Assembly: GCA_002483105.1 (NCBI GenBank)
Contig: DLHG01000013.1
Coordinates: 124,001-188,000, forward strand
Source: Bacteroidetes bacterium UBA7674
GTDB lineage: Bacteria > Bacteroidota > Bacteroidia > Chitinophagales > Chitinophagaceae
Length of the DNA: 64,000 nt
Direction: 5' to 3'
Shown: positions 44,401-52,604 of the stretch, in pieces
How the letters are laid out: each line of letters opens with the position of its first letter
Numbering within the stretch: position 1 is the first letter of the stretch
Program-made: the position numbers and the translations under genes
The notes under the pieces: model-generated
The model's input: only the letters and a program-made list of their open reading frames with translations
Told to the model about the DNA's origin: nothing
The model's database searches: none

Positions 44401-45339
44401 CTATAGAACTGATGATGCGGTTATTTGTGCCCCGCAGTTTGTCCCGTTAAGATCTAAAAGTACTTTGTCGGTTCTTTTTAAGTTCACAGTATTGTTTGGT
44501 ATCTTTTCGCCCCGGTATACCTTTCCGTTTTTGCAGCTAAATGTATGTTTTTCACCCGGCTTTAGTACTGTAGATACTCCCTGTCCATAGCACATACCAA
44601 CGTCCGCTCCTGTATCATTGATGAAAATTATCTTCTCCTGGCGCATTTCTCCCAGGTTCTTCTGACCTTCAGCTGAGGCCCAATAAGCGGCATTTGTGTC
44701 CTTGATGTCTTTGTCTTTTGCCTTTTCATTGCCTTCTACGGCATCTACTTCTGCTATTATCTCCGGAGTGAAGTTCGCGGTAGCATTATCCTGAACAGCC
44801 TTCATATCTTTAAAGTATTTTTCCAGCACAGCATCGTGATTCCTGTTTTTTATCTCCTTGGCAGCCGCTTTTCCGCTGGTGTGCTCGCCCTTAGCAGGCT
44901 TAGATAGCGCAAATATTTCTTCAATTTTGAATGTAGTAATGTTTTTGGGATCACGTATGCCTTTCAAGGCATACAACAGACCATCTATATAAACATACGC
45001 CAGGTTATGACGGTTTGAATGAAAAGCGGACGGCTCTGTATAATGATTTGGTTTTAGAAAACCGAAGCCACTATTGATCAGCACTGTGTTTGTTCCTTCC
45101 TTGTTCAGAACGAAAGTTGAAAATTTGCCGTTGACGTTATTCTCAAATTTTATCTGGCACATTTCTGAGGAGGCATTCGAGCTATATGTGTCTCCTTCCT
45201 TTGTGATCCCCCAATATTTTTTGAATACGGAGCCGTCTCCGATTTCTTGTAGAGCGGTTAATTGTCCTTTTTGTGCTATGGCATAAATGCTACCGGTAAT
45301 AAGAAGTAATGTTATGAGCACACTTTTTGCTGTTTTCAT
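44401..45339 (-). CDS. Secreted protein of unknown function next to a LytTR regulator
   Basis: A 312-residue protein with signal peptide (ending IYAIAQ). A first domain contains IGDGSVFKKYWGITKEGDTY and AYVYIDGLLYALKGIRDP; the middle is a charged helical segment (HTSGKAAAKEIKNRNHD); the C-terminal 90 residues form a Cys-containing beta domain (IIFINDTGADVGMCYGQG, HTFSCKNGKVYRGEK, LNGTNCGAQ). I recognise no family. It is transcribed from its own promoter carrying the same upstream element as the LytTR gene, so it is the likely output of that system. Confidence 0.78.
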   Translation of the reverse strand: MKTAKSVLITLLLITGSIYAIAQKGQLTALQEIGDGSVFKKYWGITKEGDTYSSNASSEMCQIKFENNVNGKFSTFVLNKEGTNTVLINSGFGFLKPNHYTEPSAFHSNRHNLAYVYIDGLLYALKGIRDPKNITTFKIEEIFALSKPAKGEHTSGKAAAKEIKNRNHDAVLEKYFKDMKAVQDNATANFTPEIIAEVDAVEGNEKAKDKDIKDTNAAYWASAEGQKNLGEMRQEKIIFINDTGADVGMCYGQGVSTVLKPGEKHTFSCKNGKVYRGEKIPNNTVNLKRTDKVLLDLNGTNCGAQITASSVL

Positions 45340-45362
45340 AAAAAATGTTTGTTAGTACACAG

Positions 45363-45438
45363 CAAGGTTAGTACAGTATTTTCCGACTATTAATTAAACT
45401 TCAGCAACAGCCAAGTTTATTCAGGAATAGATAATAAG
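45363..45438 (-). promoter_or_regulatory. Promoter of the 312-aa secreted protein with LytTR-associated element
   Basis: TAACCTTG (45363-45370 on the minus strand) is a one-mismatch -7 box with no TTG -33. An element (45400-45438) beginning TTCAGCAACA, with TTTATTCA inside, lies 29 bases upstream of the -7 box; the same element lies at the same distance at the LytTR promoter (46240-46279). Activator-dependent transcription is inferred. Confidence 0.55.
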
Positions 45439-45452
45439 ACCCTTCACTCTCG

Positions 45453-46196
45453 TCAGGAAACGATAGCGGCTTCAAACTCAGCTTTCTTATACTTAGAGAG
45501 CTTAGCTACCAGGCCGGTGCTAAGGTGTATGGAGAGCTCTGATTTGGAATAGTATTTCAGGTGGTCTTTATTGATGATCCATGATTTGTGAACCCGGATA
45601 AATTTAGGCAGACTTTCCAGCACCGCTTCAAAATGCTTTAAATTCTTGCTGGCAGTATATTTTTTGTCAGCCGTATGGATGACGCAGTATGACTCTTGTG
45701 CTTCAATAGCTATAATGCTGTTGATTGGAATAATATGCTGTTGTCCTTTATCGCTGACGGCTATATTGTGTATTTGTTTGCTTTCCAGGGTATTGCTCAA
45801 CAAGGACAGTCTTTGCGCCTGGTGCTGTATGTTGCGCTGGGTAAGCACCCTTTCTATGGCGGCCTTTAAGCGTTCTATGTCAACAGGCTTCAATAGATAG
45901 TCTATAGCAGCTATCTCAAATGCACGGACGGCATATTGGTCGTAGGCGGTAACGAAAATGATATCAAAATTGACTTCTTTGAAGAAGTTGACTATTTCAA
46001 ACCCTGAATAGTTAGGCATTTTAATGTCAAGAAATACGAGCTCCGGTTGTTTGTCTTTAATGACCTCTACCGCTTGCAGTACATCCTCACATTTGGCGAT
46101 CAGTTCCACTTCAGGACAAAAACGTGCCAACAGGTTCTCCAATACGTCCCTGGCGCTTTCTTCATCATCTACTAATATGGCCCTTATTTTATTCAA
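45453..46196 (-). CDS. LytTR-family response regulator
   Basis: About 247 residues from TTG 46196 (another TTG at 46235 lies upstream of the -7 box and is unlikely). A receiver domain (AILVDDEESA, phospho-Asp in LVFLDIKMPN, Lys in YLLKPVD) is followed by a LytTR DNA-binding domain (NIAVSDKGQQHIIPINSI ... FIRVHKSWIINKDHLKYYSK). It is the partner of the histidine kinase encoded just upstream. Its own promoter shares an element with the gene downstream, which suggests autoregulation. Confidence 0.92.
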   Translation of the reverse strand: MNKIRAILVDDEESARDVLENLLARFCPEVELIAKCEDVLQAVEVIKDKQPELVFLDIKMPNYSGFEIVNFFKEVNFDIIFVTAYDQYAVRAFEIAAIDYLLKPVDIERLKAAIERVLTQRNIQHQAQRLSLLSNTLESKQIHNIAVSDKGQQHIIPINSIIAIEAQESYCVIHTADKKYTASKNLKHFEAVLESLPKFIRVHKSWIINKDHLKYYSKSELSIHLSTGLVAKLSKYKKAEFEAAIVS

Positions 46197-46202
46197 TGGC
46201 TG

Positions 46203-46279
46203 CAAACTTATAGTTGAATTGCGAGTTAATATCAATTATTTCAGCAACAAGCTGAATTTATTCATTAATGGATTAAAAG
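46203..46279 (-). promoter_or_regulatory. Promoter of the LytTR gene with shared upstream element
   Basis: On the minus strand: TTG at 46233-46235, 22 bases, TAAGTTTG (46203-46210), then six bases to the TTG start at 46196. The upstream element TTCAGCAACA...TTTATTCA...AAAG (46240-46279, plus-strand reading) matches the one at 45400-45438 in 31 of 40 aligned columns and begins 29 bases before the -7 box in both cases. It overlaps the last seven bases of the kinase gene. Confidence 0.6.
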
Positions 46280-49224
46280 TTATGCTTCACAGGTATGGTC
46301 AGGGTAACCCTGGTTCCTGTATCTTCCTTTGAGGGATCGATGTCTTCATAAGAATAGTGGAATTTTCCGCCCAGCACATCACTCAATATCTCGAACCTGT
46401 TACGAATGGCCTTTCCTGAAAAGGATTCATGGTCGGAATGTTGTCTTTGATTAATAGCCCTGGCTTTTTCTCTTCCAATGCCATTGTCTTCGATAATGCA
46501 GATAAGCACATCTGTAAGTTTAAAGGTTATGGTCAGGCGCTTGTTACCTTGCTTATGTAGTAATCCATGAACTAAGGAGTTTTCGATAAAGGGCTGGATC
46601 AGCATTGGCGGTATCTTAATATCCGCGATATTGTTGGTCTCAATAGAATAAGTAAAATCCTTTTTAAATCTCAATTTTTCCAGTGAGAGGTAGAGTTTCA
46701 ATAGTTTTATTTCCTGCTCAAAATCTATGAATTCTTTGTCAGAGTAGTTAAGTGTAAGTCTTACCAGGTTGGAGAATGTAGTGATATAAGAATAGGAGTG
46801 TTCTACATCACCTTTTAATATAAGGTCTTGTATAGAGTTCAGAGAGTTAAAGATGAAATGCGGATTCATTTGCGACTGGATAGCCGTTAGTTTCGATGCA
46901 TTGAGCTCATTGATTTGCCGTGACTTATTTCGCTGCCTGCGCAGTTGCCATCTATATACGAAAAATACTGTGACCATGAATAGAAGAGCCATTGCTGCAA
47001 GGAAATACCACCGAACATATAGCGGACTCGCGATACTGAAGGAGTATTCCACTATTGGGCTATATACATCTTCGTTCCTCACTCTCACCTGTAGGGTGTA
47101 GTTGCCCGCTGCCAGTGCATTGTAGGTGATGAGGTTCGATTCGTAACTATTGCTGTTCCATGCCGACTCATAGCCTATAAGCCTGTACTCATAATGGATG
47201 TTTTCCCTGTCCCTGAGGGTGGGGGAGGATAGGGTAAATTCTATTTTTCTTTGTTTGCTGTCAAAACGATTGTTCTGGCCATCAATCAGAACCTTATCAT
47301 TCAACCGTATGCGATCTATGCGAGCAACAGGTTTTAGTTCTTTATCTCTTTTATAATTGATGCTTGTTTTTTGAACGCCGCCCGAATGGCTTACCCACAA
47401 GTCCTCATTGTGGAAGGTAAGGTCTATAACATTTTGTGTAGAGAACCTGAAAGTAGTATGTATTGATTTCAGAAGCCGCCCCTCCATATCAAACTGGAAT
47501 AATCCATTAGATGAGTTGGCAATGATCGAGTTATTATGGACAATGATCTTTTTAAGCTCTTCTGCTTTCCCGTTTACTATTGGTGTAATTGTACGCTCCA
47601 CTTTTCCTTTTGAAATAATGAGCACTCCATTCTTTTTGGTAGATACATATATTTTACCATTGCTATAGCAAAGACTATTAGGATAGACATCTTCATTGTT
47701 GTAAGTGATCTTACTGTTTTGGCCGCTGCTGTCCACCATTACTAATCCATTGGAGGTAGAGGCATAAACGCATTTCTGCTCAGGATGATATGCAAGGGCG
47801 TATATCCTGCTTCTCATTCCGCTAATATCTTTAGTAGTGAATTTGTTGGTTCCTTCTCTGCGTACTTTCAGTAAGCCATAGTTGGTACCTACATAGAGCT
47901 CTTTTTCTGAAATGAAAACAGCTGCCTTTAAGGAACCGGACATTGTATGTATCACTTTCCCAAGCTTCTTATCGTAGAAGTTCATACTCCCATGATCGTA
48001 AAGGATGAGGTCGCTGAAGCTGCTGCCATAAATGCCTTCAATTGGCCTGTTACCATTTGTATCTATTTTTATGATTCGATTCCCCTGGTAGCGCATCAAT
48101 TTGCCTTTTGAGGAACCGAGAAACAATCCTTCGGCACCCCCGGAGGATATGGATGTGATAGGATCGTCTTCAAAGGTGTTAATAACATCAGGCAAATTTA
48201 TATCCGGTATTACCAGTAGCCCTTTGTCGAAGGTGGATAAAAGTATATTACCTTCCTTGTCTTCATATACATGCGATATAAAGTAGTTGTTGTAGTGCCT
48301 GGCGGTTGTTTCCCGTTCTCTGCCTATGGGGAGCAGTACCACTCCTGTTATGGAACTTGCAGCCCATACACCCTTAGATGTTTCATACAGACGTAAAAAT
48401 CCCAGGGAATTCAGTACTTCATCTTTAGGTAGTTTTTTCAGTTCAAGCTTTTCGTAGTCAAAAAGGAACCGCTCTTTATTCAGGAAATCTATTGCATAGT
48501 ATGCTCCATTGAAGTGGAAGAAATTCAAATTGGCACCGGGAAAAGGAGAACCGGCAGTGTGGTGTAACTTATCCTGGGAAAAAATACCATTTTTATAGGT
48601 GATCAGGCTGTCATTGCCGTTTAGGTAAAAAATGATCTCTTTAGACTTTAGCGTATAAGCATGACCCACACTTTTGTCCAGGTATTTACGTTTCAGTATC
48701 CTGCCCGACTTGTCCAGGATCAGGATGTTCTTTGCACCAATTACTACCTCGCCTTCATTTGATATAGACAAACTCATGTAGGAGGTTCGTTCGCTATTGT
48801 CTAATTCATGGAAAAGGCTACATCTTTTGTCCTTTATCCGGAACACCTGGTGATTTAAGTTGTGGCAATAGATATTCCCATCATTGTCTATCACGAAATT
48901 GAAAATGGCATTGCTCTTGGCCTTATCGCATTCAACTCTTTTGTATGAGTAGTAATTATAATAATATATTCCATCGTCTGTTGCAAACCAGTAATTCAGA
49001 TCGTTATCCTGTATCACATCATATATCTGCGTTCCCCGGAATTGTTGTTCGCCCAGCATGAAATAGGCGGGCTGTTGACTATAAGACGTTGATATAGAAA
49101 CGAATAGCGATGTCAGCAACAAGAGTATCTTCAATCCTGCTGTGGCGAACCATGGTTGTATATAATGTACCTGTTTGATGGCCCTAAAGTAATAAATATG
49201 GTTAAAGATTGAATTTATTAACAT
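46273..49224 (-). CDS. Two-component histidine kinase with propeller sensor and LytS-type kinase core
   Basis: A 983-residue protein. Signal or membrane segment near residues 29-49 (LKILLLLTSLFVSIS), a periplasmic region of about 620 residues that folds as a two-component propeller (repeated DGIYYY, GLLKVRR, YASTSNGLVMVDSSG), a Y_Y_Y domain (EFTLSSPTLRDRENIHYEYRL ... NYTLQVRVRN), one membrane helix (WYFLAAMALLFMVTVFFVYRW), and a cytoplasmic His-kinase domain with the phospho-His in QMNPHFIFNSLNSIQ, ending in an HATPase (PFIENSLVHGL, EDNGIGREKA). It senses an unknown periplasmic signal and phosphorylates the LytTR protein. The ATG at 49224 is divergent from the XRE gene. Confidence 0.9.
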   Translation of the reverse strand: MLINSIFNHIYYFRAIKQVHYIQPWFATAGLKILLLLTSLFVSISTSYSQQPAYFMLGEQQFRGTQIYDVIQDNDLNYWFATDDGIYYYNYYSYKRVECDKAKSNAIFNFVIDNDGNIYCHNLNHQVFRIKDKRCSLFHELDNSERTSYMSLSISNEGEVVIGAKNILILDKSGRILKRKYLDKSVGHAYTLKSKEIIFYLNGNDSLITYKNGIFSQDKLHHTAGSPFPGANLNFFHFNGAYYAIDFLNKERFLFDYEKLELKKLPKDEVLNSLGFLRLYETSKGVWAASSITGVVLLPIGRERETTARHYNNYFISHVYEDKEGNILLSTFDKGLLVIPDINLPDVINTFEDDPITSISSGGAEGLFLGSSKGKLMRYQGNRIIKIDTNGNRPIEGIYGSSFSDLILYDHGSMNFYDKKLGKVIHTMSGSLKAAVFISEKELYVGTNYGLLKVRREGTNKFTTKDISGMRSRIYALAYHPEQKCVYASTSNGLVMVDSSGQNSKITYNNEDVYPNSLCYSNGKIYVSTKKNGVLIISKGKVERTITPIVNGKAEELKKIIVHNNSIIANSSNGLFQFDMEGRLLKSIHTTFRFSTQNVIDLTFHNEDLWVSHSGGVQKTSINYKRDKELKPVARIDRIRLNDKVLIDGQNNRFDSKQRKIEFTLSSPTLRDRENIHYEYRLIGYESAWNSNSYESNLITYNALAAGNYTLQVRVRNEDVYSPIVEYSFSIASPLYVRWYFLAAMALLFMVTVFFVYRWQLRRQRNKSRQINELNASKLTAIQSQMNPHFIFNSLNSIQDLILKGDVEHSYSYITTFSNLVRLTLNYSDKEFIDFEQEIKLLKLYLSLEKLRFKKDFTYSIETNNIADIKIPPMLIQPFIENSLVHGLLHKQGNKRLTITFKLTDVLICIIEDNGIGREKARAINQRQHSDHESFSGKAIRNRFEILSDVLGGKFHYSYEDIDPSKEDTGTRVTLTIPVKHNF

Positions 49225-49310
49225 TAATGACTTTCACCCAACTTATATCCCCGTTTTTATGTCTTAATAGTTAATAAGCTACTATCAAATAACAAACTCA
49301 ATCAATTATC

Positions 49311-49637
49311 ATGAATTTAGGAGTATCTATTAAGCTGATCAGAAGAGGGAAAAGCCTCAATCAATACCAACTTGCTGAAAAATGCGGTATCTCACAAACC
49401 TCATTATCCCAAATTGAGACAGGAGCTAAAAGGCCCAGCCAGAGAACAATAAACGAACTATGCAGGGTTTTAGAAGTGCCGGAATCTGTGATATACATAT
49501 TAGGAATGCAGGAAGGAGATATACCTGAAAGCAAAAAGAAGGTATATGCGATGATATTCCCTTCTATCAAAGATCTGGCCATGCAGATAGTATCTGATGA
49601 CTATACCGAAATGGTCACACGTAATATTGCGGTTTAA
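49311..49637 (+). CDS. XRE-family transcriptional regulator
   Basis: A 108-residue protein with an N-terminal lambda-repressor-like helix-turn-helix (IKLIRRGKSLNQYQLAEKCG, ISQTSLSQIETGAKRPSQ, INELCRVLEVP) and a short helical C-terminal extension. It is divergent from the histidine kinase gene and shares an 86-base gap with it, so it may bind there (inference). No signal or cofactor domain. Confidence 0.9.
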   Translation: MNLGVSIKLIRRGKSLNQYQLAEKCGISQTSLSQIETGAKRPSQRTINELCRVLEVPESVIYILGMQEGDIPESKKKVYAMIFPSIKDLAMQIVSDDYTEMVTRNIAV

Positions 49638-49663
49638 GAAAAACTAATAAAGAGATTATATAC

Positions 49664-49698
49664 AAAAAGGGCAGACTGAAATTCAGGCTGCCCTTTTT
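49664..49698 (+). terminator. Terminator after the XRE gene
   Basis: Stem AAAAAGGGCAG (49664-49674) / CTGCCCTTTTT (49688-49698), with an inner pairing CTGAA/TTCAG and a run of T. Confidence 0.85.
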
Positions 49699-49753
49699 AA
49701 ATGCCCGTGGCACGTTCTTTTCTATGTTCCAAAGAAATCTAAAACACAAGATC

Positions 49754-49966
49754 ATGGAAAAGCGCATTTTCGGTATCATTCTTACCATCCTGGGTATAAT
49801 AGGGATGATAATGGCCGCAGTAAATTTTGCAGAAGGTGTGGACAATAATGCAGCAATAAGAACAACAGCTGTATATGGCATATTAGGAGCCGTATTCTTT
49901 TTTGCAGGTATTGGCCTCATTCGTAGTACCCGTGAGATCAAGAAAAGGGACGAGGAAGTGATCTAG
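49754..49966 (+). CDS. Small two-helix membrane protein
   Basis: About 70 residues from ATG 49754 (the open frame starts ten codons earlier at 49724). Two membrane helices (FGIILTILGIIGMIMAAVNFA and YGILGAVFFFAGIGLI) and a charged C-terminus (RSTREIKKRDEEVI). It resembles short Bacteroidota membrane proteins of unknown function. A hairpin terminator follows. Confidence 0.7.
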   Translation: MEKRIFGIILTILGIIGMIMAAVNFAEGVDNNAAIRTTAVYGILGAVFFFAGIGLIRSTREIKKRDEEVI

Positions 49967-49983
49967 AGCCTTAAGAATATTTT

Positions 49984-50015
49984 GATGCCCCCGGGATACA
50001 AATTCCGGGGGCATC
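49984..50015 (+). terminator. Strong hairpin after the small membrane protein gene
   Basis: Perfect 11-bp GC-rich stem GATGCCCCCGG / CCGGGGGCATC with a 10-base loop and GTTAT behind. Confidence 0.75.
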
Positions 50016-50097
50016 GTTATGTCCGGAAAATATTAACCCTTTGCGAAGGTTTTAAGATAGATTGCCGTCTAATATCCATAACGCACAACTACACACA

Positions 50098-51453
50098 ATG
50101 AGAAAAGCAATTGCCACATGCCTGATACTGGCTGCCTATCATGGAAATGCCCAAGGGCCCGGCGTTACAAGTTGGCTACAGAATACTACCAACATACAAG
50201 GCCGGCACTATGTAAATGGTAATCCTACCCCCATCAACGATGCTGTTCAGGCTAATGTTCAGACGGTGCAGTATTCTGCTAACTGGGTATATGTAAAGAC
50301 CAACGGTATCCCTGCCTACATTACCGGACCTTTCCTGGATGGTAATCCATCTCTTGCAACCAGCCAGAACGGCGCTATATTTAAGCTGCCATTGAATCCT
50401 GCAGAGAATACAGGTACGCCTACGCCAACTAATATGGGCAATATTGGCATCTTCATCAACGGAGTTGCCTTATTCGATTACAGGGATGGTGTTTCGTGGA
50501 AGCTTTCATCAAATGGCTTAGCAGGTGGTCCGCTCGGCGGCATGGGCGACCAGGTATGGAACAGGGATGCAATAGTTGCAGAAAAAGCTGGTTTTGACTG
50601 CGCCAAAGGTCACCCCGCAATGGGCAATTACCACCATCACCAAAATCCTTCAGCTTTTGATCTTGACCTTGTTGTGATATCTAATGTCTGCGATATTTAT
50701 GCTGCAGATGGCCTATATGTCATTAACAGCACTACACACTCACCGTTATTAGGATATGCTTACGACGGCTTCCCTATCTATGGTGCTTATGGGTATAAAA
50801 ATGCTGATGGTACGGGTGGTATCGTTCGCATGAAGTCAAGTTATAATCTACGGAACATTACTGTGCGTACTGAATATGCAGATGGCAGCAATGTTACTGA
50901 TGGGCCTCCGGTGAGTGCCACTTATCCGCTCGGTTATTTCAGGGAAGATTATGAGTATATTCCTACCACAGTTGCTACGCCGGATTACCTGGACGAACAT
51001 AATGGCCGCTTCTGTATAACGCCTGAATATCCTGCCGGCACTTATGCCTACTTCTGTACGGTCGATGCTAATCATAATTCAGCTTATCCTTATGCTGTAG
51101 GACCTACGTTTTACGGGATAAAGACCGGTGCTAAGGTGCCAAGCATTACCGAAACAGTAACCACATACACTCCGACGTCAGTTTCCGGGACAATAAAGGA
51201 AGATATGAACATCTCTGTTTATCCAAATCCCGCAAACGACGTTATCGCTATACAGATACCGAATGTAAGACAGGAGAATTTTGATGTAAAGTTATTCGAC
51301 GTCAATGGCCGCCTCGTTCAAAAGTCTATCATATATCAGGGCAGTACCATTGCCTACCTTGATGTAAGGACAGAATACAATGGCATGTACACAGTAGTTA
51401 TCAGTAATGGCAAAGATACCTTTACCGAAAAGGTGCTGATCAATAGAGAGTAG
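50098..51453 (+). CDS. YHYH-domain protein with T9SS type A sorting domain
   Basis: About 451 residues from ATG 50098 (the open frame begins with a run of residues before the signal peptide). Signal peptide ending HGNAQ; a YHYH domain with NYHHHQNPSAF (the motif that gives the family its name is YHYH; here NYHHHQ) and YAYDGFPIYGAYGYKN, typical of proteins that combine this with beta-sandwich parts; T9SS tail ISVYPNPANDVIAI ... GMYTVVI ... KVLINRE. The His cluster could bind a metal. It should be surface-exposed or secreted. The role is unknown; homologues are often seen in Bacteroidota and Planctomycetes. Confidence 0.82.
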   Translation: MRKAIATCLILAAYHGNAQGPGVTSWLQNTTNIQGRHYVNGNPTPINDAVQANVQTVQYSANWVYVKTNGIPAYITGPFLDGNPSLATSQNGAIFKLPLNPAENTGTPTPTNMGNIGIFINGVALFDYRDGVSWKLSSNGLAGGPLGGMGDQVWNRDAIVAEKAGFDCAKGHPAMGNYHHHQNPSAFDLDLVVISNVCDIYAADGLYVINSTTHSPLLGYAYDGFPIYGAYGYKNADGTGGIVRMKSSYNLRNITVRTEYADGSNVTDGPPVSATYPLGYFREDYEYIPTTVATPDYLDEHNGRFCITPEYPAGTYAYFCTVDANHNSAYPYAVGPTFYGIKTGAKVPSITETVTTYTPTSVSGTIKEDMNISVYPNPANDVIAIQIPNVRQENFDVKLFDVNGRLVQKSIIYQGSTIAYLDVRTEYNGMYTVVISNGKDTFTEKVLINRE

Positions 51454-51478
51454 TTTTTCATAATTGGTTTTTATAGAA

Positions 51479-51512
51479 GAAATCCACCTTTAATAGAGGT
51501 GGATTTCTATTT
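51479..51512 (+). terminator. Terminator after the YHYH gene
   Basis: Perfect 11-bp stem GAAATCCACCT (51479-51489) / AGGTGGATTTC (51497-51507), then TATTTTT. It overlaps the extreme 5' part of the DUF92 open frame, so the start of that gene must be ATG 51520. Confidence 0.85.
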
Positions 51513-51519
51513 TTACAGA

Positions 51520-52227
51520 ATGTCTGTGCAAAATATAGCATTCATCCTTGCGATAGTGATTGCTGCTATCATTGCGGTAGTAAGAGGCAAGCTCACTGCA
51601 TTGGCAGGGTTTGCAGGTTGCATAGTCGCTTGTTGTGTCTATGCAGGTACCGGTGTTACAGGTGTGGTTATGCTTGGTTTGTTTTTTGTGCTCGGCACAT
51701 TGGCTACCTCGTGGGGGAAGGGCATCAAAAAATCCGTTAATGTTGATGACAACAACGGAGGCAGAAGAACTTCAGGACAGGTGATAGCCAATGCTGGAGT
51801 GGCAGGTATTAGTGGTTTGCTGGTATATATGTTACCGCAATACGGGGAATTATTTGGTTTAATGATGGCGGCAAGTCTGTCTTCTGCTACAGCAGATACA
51901 CTTTCATCTGAATTAGGAACAGTGTACGGAGAGCGTTTCTACAATATCCTAACGTTCAGACAAGACACAAGGGGGGAGAATGGAATAGTGAGCCTGGAAG
52001 GAGTATTGTTCGGGCTGGCAGGGAGTATGGTGATAGCTACTGTTTTTTGCTTCAGTTATGGTAGGGAATGGTTTGTCCTCATTGTGATTGCGGGAACTGT
52101 CGGTAATATAGCAGATTCACTTCTCGGTGCTACTCTTGAGCGAAAGGGTTATATAAAAAACAATGCTGTCAACCTGCTCAATACAATTGCAGCAGCATTA
52201 ACAGCATGGTGTATATTTTTCGTTTAG
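51520..52227 (+). CDS. DUF92 family integral membrane protein
   Basis: About 235 residues from ATG 51520; a longer frame from 51499 would run through the terminator hairpin at 51479. Six or seven membrane helices; the DUF92 landmarks are the first helix with LAIVIAAIIAVVRGKLT, GVAGISGLLVYML, SSATADTLSSELG and the terminal NIADSLLGATLERKG...NAVNLLNT. The family includes TMEM19/VTE6, a phytyl-phosphate kinase; for bacterial members the role is unproven. The gene ends two bases before the convergent lipoprotein gene, with no terminator in between. Confidence 0.85.
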   Translation: MSVQNIAFILAIVIAAIIAVVRGKLTALAGFAGCIVACCVYAGTGVTGVVMLGLFFVLGTLATSWGKGIKKSVNVDDNNGGRRTSGQVIANAGVAGISGLLVYMLPQYGELFGLMMAASLSSATADTLSSELGTVYGERFYNILTFRQDTRGENGIVSLEGVLFGLAGSMVIATVFCFSYGREWFVLIVIAGTVGNIADSLLGATLERKGYIKNNAVNLLNTIAAALTAWCIFFV

Positions 52228-52229
52228 AG

Positions 52230-52448
52230 TTATTCAAGTTTACAACTTCCCGCAAAGGCTTCAGCGTATCCGTCCAGTACATAACAGGAATCTGTCTGTT
52301 CAGAGCGGCTCAATGAGCTTAGATTGAATTCTTTCTTATCTCCGCTCAGGTAAGAGCAATAGCAGGTACCTTTATCTTTCTTTTTGCAACCGGTAAGTGA
52401 AGGGCTAACGGCACCTATTATGAGCGCTATCAGAAGTATCTTTTTCAT
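52230..52448 (-). CDS. Small Cys-rich lipoprotein, paralogue-like of 14266-14556
   Basis: A 72-residue lipoprotein (lipobox SLTGC followed by KKK) with four more Cys: CYC close to the anchor, DSCYV, and a final GSCKL. The order and end (C-x-C ... S-L/Cys ... F-(A/G)-G/D ... C-x-L) resemble the 96-residue lipoprotein at 14266-14556. Function unknown; a disulfide-stabilised periplasmic or surface peptide is inferred. It runs head-on into the DUF92 gene. Confidence 0.68.
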   Translation of the reverse strand: MKKILLIALIIGAVSPSLTGCKKKDKGTCYCSYLSGDKKEFNLSSLSRSEQTDSCYVLDGYAEAFAGSCKLE

Positions 52449-52554
52449 AGTAGTCGTTTTGTTACCATTATGCTATAGGAAGACCATGCCAACAAGTTTT
52501 TTATGCTTCATAATCGTCTGGAATGGAGTGTTTTATAATTAGTACGTACAAATT

Positions 52555-52582
52555 AAAAGAGCCACATAACATGTGGCTCTTT
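52555..52582. terminator. Bidirectional hairpin after the transglutaminase-like gene
   Basis: AGAGCCACAT (52558-52567) / ATGTGGCTCT (52571-52580) with A run on one side and TTT on the other. It can end the minus-strand gene that stops at 52605. Confidence 0.7.
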
Positions 52583-52604
52583 ACTTTTATCCCTTCAGCG
52601 AAGT

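Noticed and set aside
46197..46235. TTG at 46235 as the LytTR start
   Set aside because: It would put the promoter -7 box and 13 extra residues inside the coding region, and the receiver domain normally starts right after the TTG at 46196.
51499..51519. Earlier start for the DUF92 gene at 51499
   Set aside because: It lies in the second arm of a perfect terminator stem and adds residues not typical for the family.
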